From Egaibacter sp046050465 (lineage in GTDB: Bacteria; Pseudomonadota; Gammaproteobacteria; Burkholderiales; Burkholderiaceae_C): a stretch of 64,000 nt of DNA. The translations under genes and the position numbers were made by a program. The notes under the pieces were generated by a model. The model ran no database searches, had not been told where the DNA came from, and worked only from the letters and a program-made list of their open reading frames with translations. Numbering within the stretch: position 1 is the first letter of the stretch; each line of letters opens with the position of its first letter. Positions 61,098-64,000 of the stretch are shown one piece after another. The stretch is taken from the NCBI GenBank assembly GCA_046050465.1, contig JBJOPS010000061.1, forward strand, positions 1-64,000, in the 5' to 3' direction.

Positions 61098-62285
61098 GTG
61101 CTTTTGTCTCTCAAGGCTGCCAACCCTCCTGCCATACTGGCGCTCGCAGACGGCACCGTCTATATCGGTCACTCCATCGGAGCCACCGGTGCCACCGTCG
61201 GCGAGGTGGTGTTCAACACCGCCATGACCGGCTATCAGGAAATACTGACCGATCCCAGCTATTGCCAGCAGATTGTCACGCTGACCTACCCGCACATCGG
61301 TAATTACGGCGTCAATCCGGAAGATGTCGAGTCTGAAAAGGTCCACGCGGCTGGTCTGATCATCAAGGACCTGCCGCTGGTGGTGTCCAACTTTCGCCAG
61401 TCGATGACGCTGCAGGCCTATCTGGTTCGTGAAAACACAGTGGCCATTGCCAACATCGACACCCGCCAGCTCACGCGCCAGTTGCGCACGCAAGGCGCTC
61501 AAAACGGTTGCATCGTCGGTTTGGCTGCCGGTGAAACGATTACCCAGGCCGTTATCGACAAAGCCATCGCTGCCGCCAAGGCGGCACCCAACATGTCGGG
61601 CCTGGATTTGGCCAAAGTGGTCACGGTCAAGGCGTCGTACCCGTGGACGGAAACCGAGTGGGCCTTGTCCAACCCCGCACTGGGCGGCAAGCCCGGATAC
61701 GGCGCGCAGGACGCTCCCCGGTTCCACGTGGTGGCTTACGACTTTGGTGTCAAAAAGAATATTTTGCGCATGCTGTCTTCAAGGGGCTGTCGCGTGACGG
61801 TGGTGCCCGCCCAAACGTCGGCGGCAGACGTGCTCAAGCTCAAGCCGAACGGCATCTTCCTGTCCAACGGCCCGGGTGATCCCGAGCCCTGTGACTACGC
61901 GATTTCCGCTACCCGCGAGTTGATCGAAACCGGCATCCCCACCTTCGGCATTTGCCTGGGCCACCAGATCATGGCGCTGGCCAGCGGCGCCAAAACGTTC
62001 AAGATGAAATTTGGACACCACGGCGCCAACCACCCGGTCAAGGATCTGGACACGGGGCGCGTCAGCATCACCAGCCAGAACCACGGCTTTGCGGTGGATG
62101 AGAAGTCATTGCCTGCCAACTTGCGGGCCACCCACATCAGCCTGTTTGACAACACCTTGCAGGGTCTTGCGCGTACCGATAAACCGGCGTTCTGCTTTCA
62201 GGGCCATCCGGAGGCGTCCCCCGGCCCGCATGACATTGCCTACCTGTTTGACAGATTCACCGCTCTCATGGAGAAAGCGGCATGA
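61098..62285 (+). CDS. carA: Carbamoyl-phosphate synthase small subunit (glutaminase)
   Basis: 395 residues from a GTG at 61098, 7 bases after GGAG; the frame continues upstream to 61065 but without RBS. Releases ammonia from glutamine for CarB. N-terminal ALADGTVYIGHSIGATGATV domain and C-terminal class I amidotransferase with nucleophile C286 in FGICLGHQ and His-Glu in FQGHPEASPG. The stop overlaps the leuE start by 4 bases. Confidence 0.96.
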   Translation: MLLSLKAANPPAILALADGTVYIGHSIGATGATVGEVVFNTAMTGYQEILTDPSYCQQIVTLTYPHIGNYGVNPEDVESEKVHAAGLIIKDLPLVVSNFRQSMTLQAYLVRENTVAIANIDTRQLTRQLRTQGAQNGCIVGLAAGETITQAVIDKAIAAAKAAPNMSGLDLAKVVTVKASYPWTETEWALSNPALGGKPGYGAQDAPRFHVVAYDFGVKKNILRMLSSRGCRVTVVPAQTSAADVLKLKPNGIFLSNGPGDPEPCDYAISATRELIETGIPTFGICLGHQIMALASGAKTFKMKFGHHGANHPVKDLDTGRVSITSQNHGFAVDEKSLPANLRATHISLFDNTLQGLARTDKPAFCFQGHPEASPGPHDIAYLFDRFTALMEKAA

Positions 62286-62938
62286 GTTTTTATGGCGTCA
62301 CCGATCTGTGGACCTACGTGATTGGTGCGCTGGGCATTATTTTGCTGCCCGGCCCCAACTCGCTGTTTGTGCTGTCGGTTGCTACCGCGCGAGGTGTGAA
62401 GGCGGGGTATCAAGGTGCGTGCGGTGTGTTTGTGGGCGACACCATTTTGCTGATGCTCACCGCTTTAGGTGCTGCCAGCCTGCTGCGCGCTTATCCCGCA
62501 CTGTTCATGGTGGTGAAATACGCGGGGGCGACTTACCTGGCCTGGGTGGGCATGAACCTGCTCTGGTCTGCCATTCAGAAATGGCGTAGCCCCGTCGTGG
62601 TGGCGGCGTCTGCCGTTGAAACACCCGTTCATCTGGCGCATCCGTTCAAGCGGGCGCTCGTCATCAGTTTGCTGAACCCCAAGGCTATTTTGTTTCTGCT
62701 GTCATTTTTTGTGCAGTTCATTGATCCGACCTACGAAACGCCTGCCATTCCGTTTCTGATTTTGAGTGCCATCGTGATGCTCTTCAGCGCGCTGTATCTG
62801 TCTGCGCTGATTTTTGCCGGTACCCGTCTGGCACAGGCTTTCAGCCGACGCCAGCGCTTGTCGGCGGGTCTCTCCAGTGGGGTGGGTGGATTGTTTATGT
62901 GGTTTGGAGCCAAACTGGCGACCGCCAGCCTGAACTAG
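62282..62938 (+). CDS. LysE/RhtB-family exporter, LeuE-like
   Basis: 218 residues with five to six membrane segments. The N-terminus FYGVTDLWTYVIGALGIILL then PGPNSLFVLSVATARG and the GACGVFVGDTILLMLTALGA block match LeuE (leucine efflux) more than other RhtB members. Exports amino acids; substrate inferred only. Its start overlaps the carA stop and it separates carA from carB, which are usually adjacent. Confidence 0.88.
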   Translation: MSFYGVTDLWTYVIGALGIILLPGPNSLFVLSVATARGVKAGYQGACGVFVGDTILLMLTALGAASLLRAYPALFMVVKYAGATYLAWVGMNLLWSAIQKWRSPVVVAASAVETPVHLAHPFKRALVISLLNPKAILFLLSFFVQFIDPTYETPAIPFLILSAIVMLFSALYLSALIFAGTRLAQAFSRRQRLSAGLSSGVGGLFMWFGAKLATASLN

Positions 62939-62990
62939 GCAAACCTGAATTGATTGAAAAGTAAAAAGCTATAAAAGCCAAGAGTTCCAA

Positions 62991-64000
62991 ATGCCAAAAC
63001 GTACCGACCTAAAAAGCATTCTGATCATTGGTGCTGGCCCCATCATCATCGGCCAGGCCTGTGAGTTCGACTACTCCGGCGTGCAGGCCTGCAAGGCCCT
63101 GCGCGAAGAGGGCTACAAAGTCATCCTGATCAACAGCAATCCGGCGACGATCATGACCGACCCGGCCACGGCGGACGTGACTTACATCGAGCCCATCACC
63201 TGGCAAACGGTCGAGAAGATCATCGCCAAGGAAAAACCCGACGCGATTTTGCCCACCATGGGTGGCCAGACTGCGCTGAACTGTGCGCTGGATCTGTGGC
63301 ACAACGGTGTGCTGGAAAAATACAAGGTGGAGCTGATTGGCGCCACGCCCGAAGCGATTGACAAGGCCGAAGACCGCCTGAAGTTCAAGGATGCCATGAC
63401 CAAAATCGGTCTCGGCTCGGCGCGCTCGGGCATTGCCCACAGCATGGAAGAAGCCTGGGTTGTACAAAAGACGCTGGGCTTTCCAACTGTCATTCGCCCC
63501 AGCTTCACACTGGGTGGCACGGGCGGCGGCATTGCCTACAACGCCGAAGAGTTCGAGACCATCTGCAAGCGTGGCCTGGAAGCTTCGCCTACCAACGAGC
63601 TGCTGATTGAAGAGTCGCTTTTGGGCTGGAAAGAGTACGAAATGGAAGTGGTGCGCGACAAGGCGGACAACTGCATCATCGTCTGCTCGATTGAAAACCT
63701 GGACCCCATGGGCGTGCACACTGGCGACTCCATCACCGTGGCTCCCGCGCAGACGCTGACCGACAAGGAATACCAGATTCTGCGTAATGCCTCTTTGGCC
63801 GTGCTGCGCGAAATCGGTGTGGACACCGGCGGCTCCAACGTGCAGTTTTCCATCAACCCGGTCGATGGCCGCATGGTGGTGATCGAGATGAATCCGCGCG
63901 TGTCACGCTCGTCGGCGCTGGCCTCCAAGGCTACCGGTTTCCCCATTGCCAAGGTCGCAGCCAAGCTGGCCGTGGGCTACACGCTGGACGAGCTGCGCAA
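62991..64000 (+). CDS. carB: Carbamoyl-phosphate synthase large subunit (partial)
   Basis: The start ATG at 62991 opens 336 codons to the window edge; the full family is about 1,075 residues. The N-terminal pre-ATP-grasp fold SILIIGAGPIIIGQACEFDY and SG, then VILINSNPATIMTDP, TLGGTGGGIAYNAEEFE (ATP glycine loop) and VVIEMNPRVSRSSALASKAT are the first carboxyphosphate synthetase domain. Joins bicarbonate, ammonia and ATP to carbamoyl phosphate for arginine and pyrimidines. A short low-GC stretch precedes it (AAAGCTATAAAAGCC), perhaps a repeat relic. Confidence 0.97.
   Translation, partial: MPKRTDLKSILIIGAGPIIIGQACEFDYSGVQACKALREEGYKVILINSNPATIMTDPATADVTYIEPITWQTVEKIIAKEKPDAILPTMGGQTALNCALDLWHNGVLEKYKVELIGATPEAIDKAEDRLKFKDAMTKIGLGSARSGIAHSMEEAWVVQKTLGFPTVIRPSFTLGGTGGGIAYNAEEFETICKRGLEASPTNELLIEESLLGWKEYEMEVVRDKADNCIIVCSIENLDPMGVHTGDSITVAPAQTLTDKEYQILRNASLAVLREIGVDTGGSNVQFSINPVDGRMVVIEMNPRVSRSSALASKATGFPIAKVAAKLAVGYTLDELR

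Noticed and set aside
62964..62990. AAAGCTATAAAAGCC before carB as a repeat copy
   Set aside because: Core is incomplete and no tail motif is visible; mentioned only as a possible relic.

Overview
The window reads as chromosome of a betaproteobacterium of the order Burkholderiales, most likely family Comamonadaceae (Rhodoferax / Polaromonas-like). This placement is inferred from several signs: the gene orders tRNA-Gln/prs/rplY/pth and rpsB-tsf-pyrH-frr-uppS-cdsA-dxr-rseP-bamA-ompH-lpxD-fabZ-lpxA-lpxB-rnhB, a 6S RNA next to zapA, and a short low-GC palindromic repeat (core GCTAT-N-ATAGC with a one-sided tail containing GGGCTAGAGGCC) scattered through high-GC coding DNA. No lineage was confirmed by database search.

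Layout. 1-9.3 kb holds housekeeping genes: the end of a tRNA, prs, rplY, pth, then on the minus strand a ferredoxin, coaD, rsmD, a glutathione S-transferase and two M16 peptidase-like proteins, divergent from ftsY. 9.4-16.4 kb is a reshuffled accessory segment: a YnjB-like solute-binding protein, dusA, a stretch of gene relics (AbiE-type toxin-antitoxin, IS630-type transposase), a YnjC-like permease without its ATPase, an Hsp70-like protein and an esterase. 16.4-28.3 kb is a propionyl-CoA to succinyl-CoA locus (GntR regulator, B12-dependent methylmalonyl-CoA mutase, MeaB, propionyl-CoA carboxylase subunits and an epimerase-like VOC protein). It is interrupted by four different toxin-antitoxin modules. 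28.4-33.5 kb carries a small hypothetical gene, an RnfB-like ferredoxin, an intracellular PHB depolymerase, a DUF925 nucleotidyltransferase pseudogene, an aromatic aminotransferase, 6S RNA and zapA. 33.5-40.9 kb is a cobalamin-riboswitch-controlled B12 uptake and salvage operon. 40.9-45.7 kb holds nth, a PLP aminotransferase, dadA and an amidase. 45.7-64 kb holds the translation/envelope cluster from rpsB to rnhB, a TrmH-family methyltransferase, and carA-leuE-carB (carB runs off the end).

How it fits together. Cobalamin imported and completed by the riboswitch operon would feed the B12-dependent mutase, whose GTPase chaperone MeaB and upstream carboxylase lie in the same 12 kb locus. This is a propionate/odd-chain carbon pathway in a PHA-using organism. 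The most unusual features are (i) four toxin-antitoxin modules of different families placed at gene junctions of the propionate locus, two of them bordered by short direct repeats of the downstream gene's first 9-11 bases, and (ii) the dispersed repeat, which in several places supplies coding sequence, including the signal peptides of two exported proteins and the termini of others.
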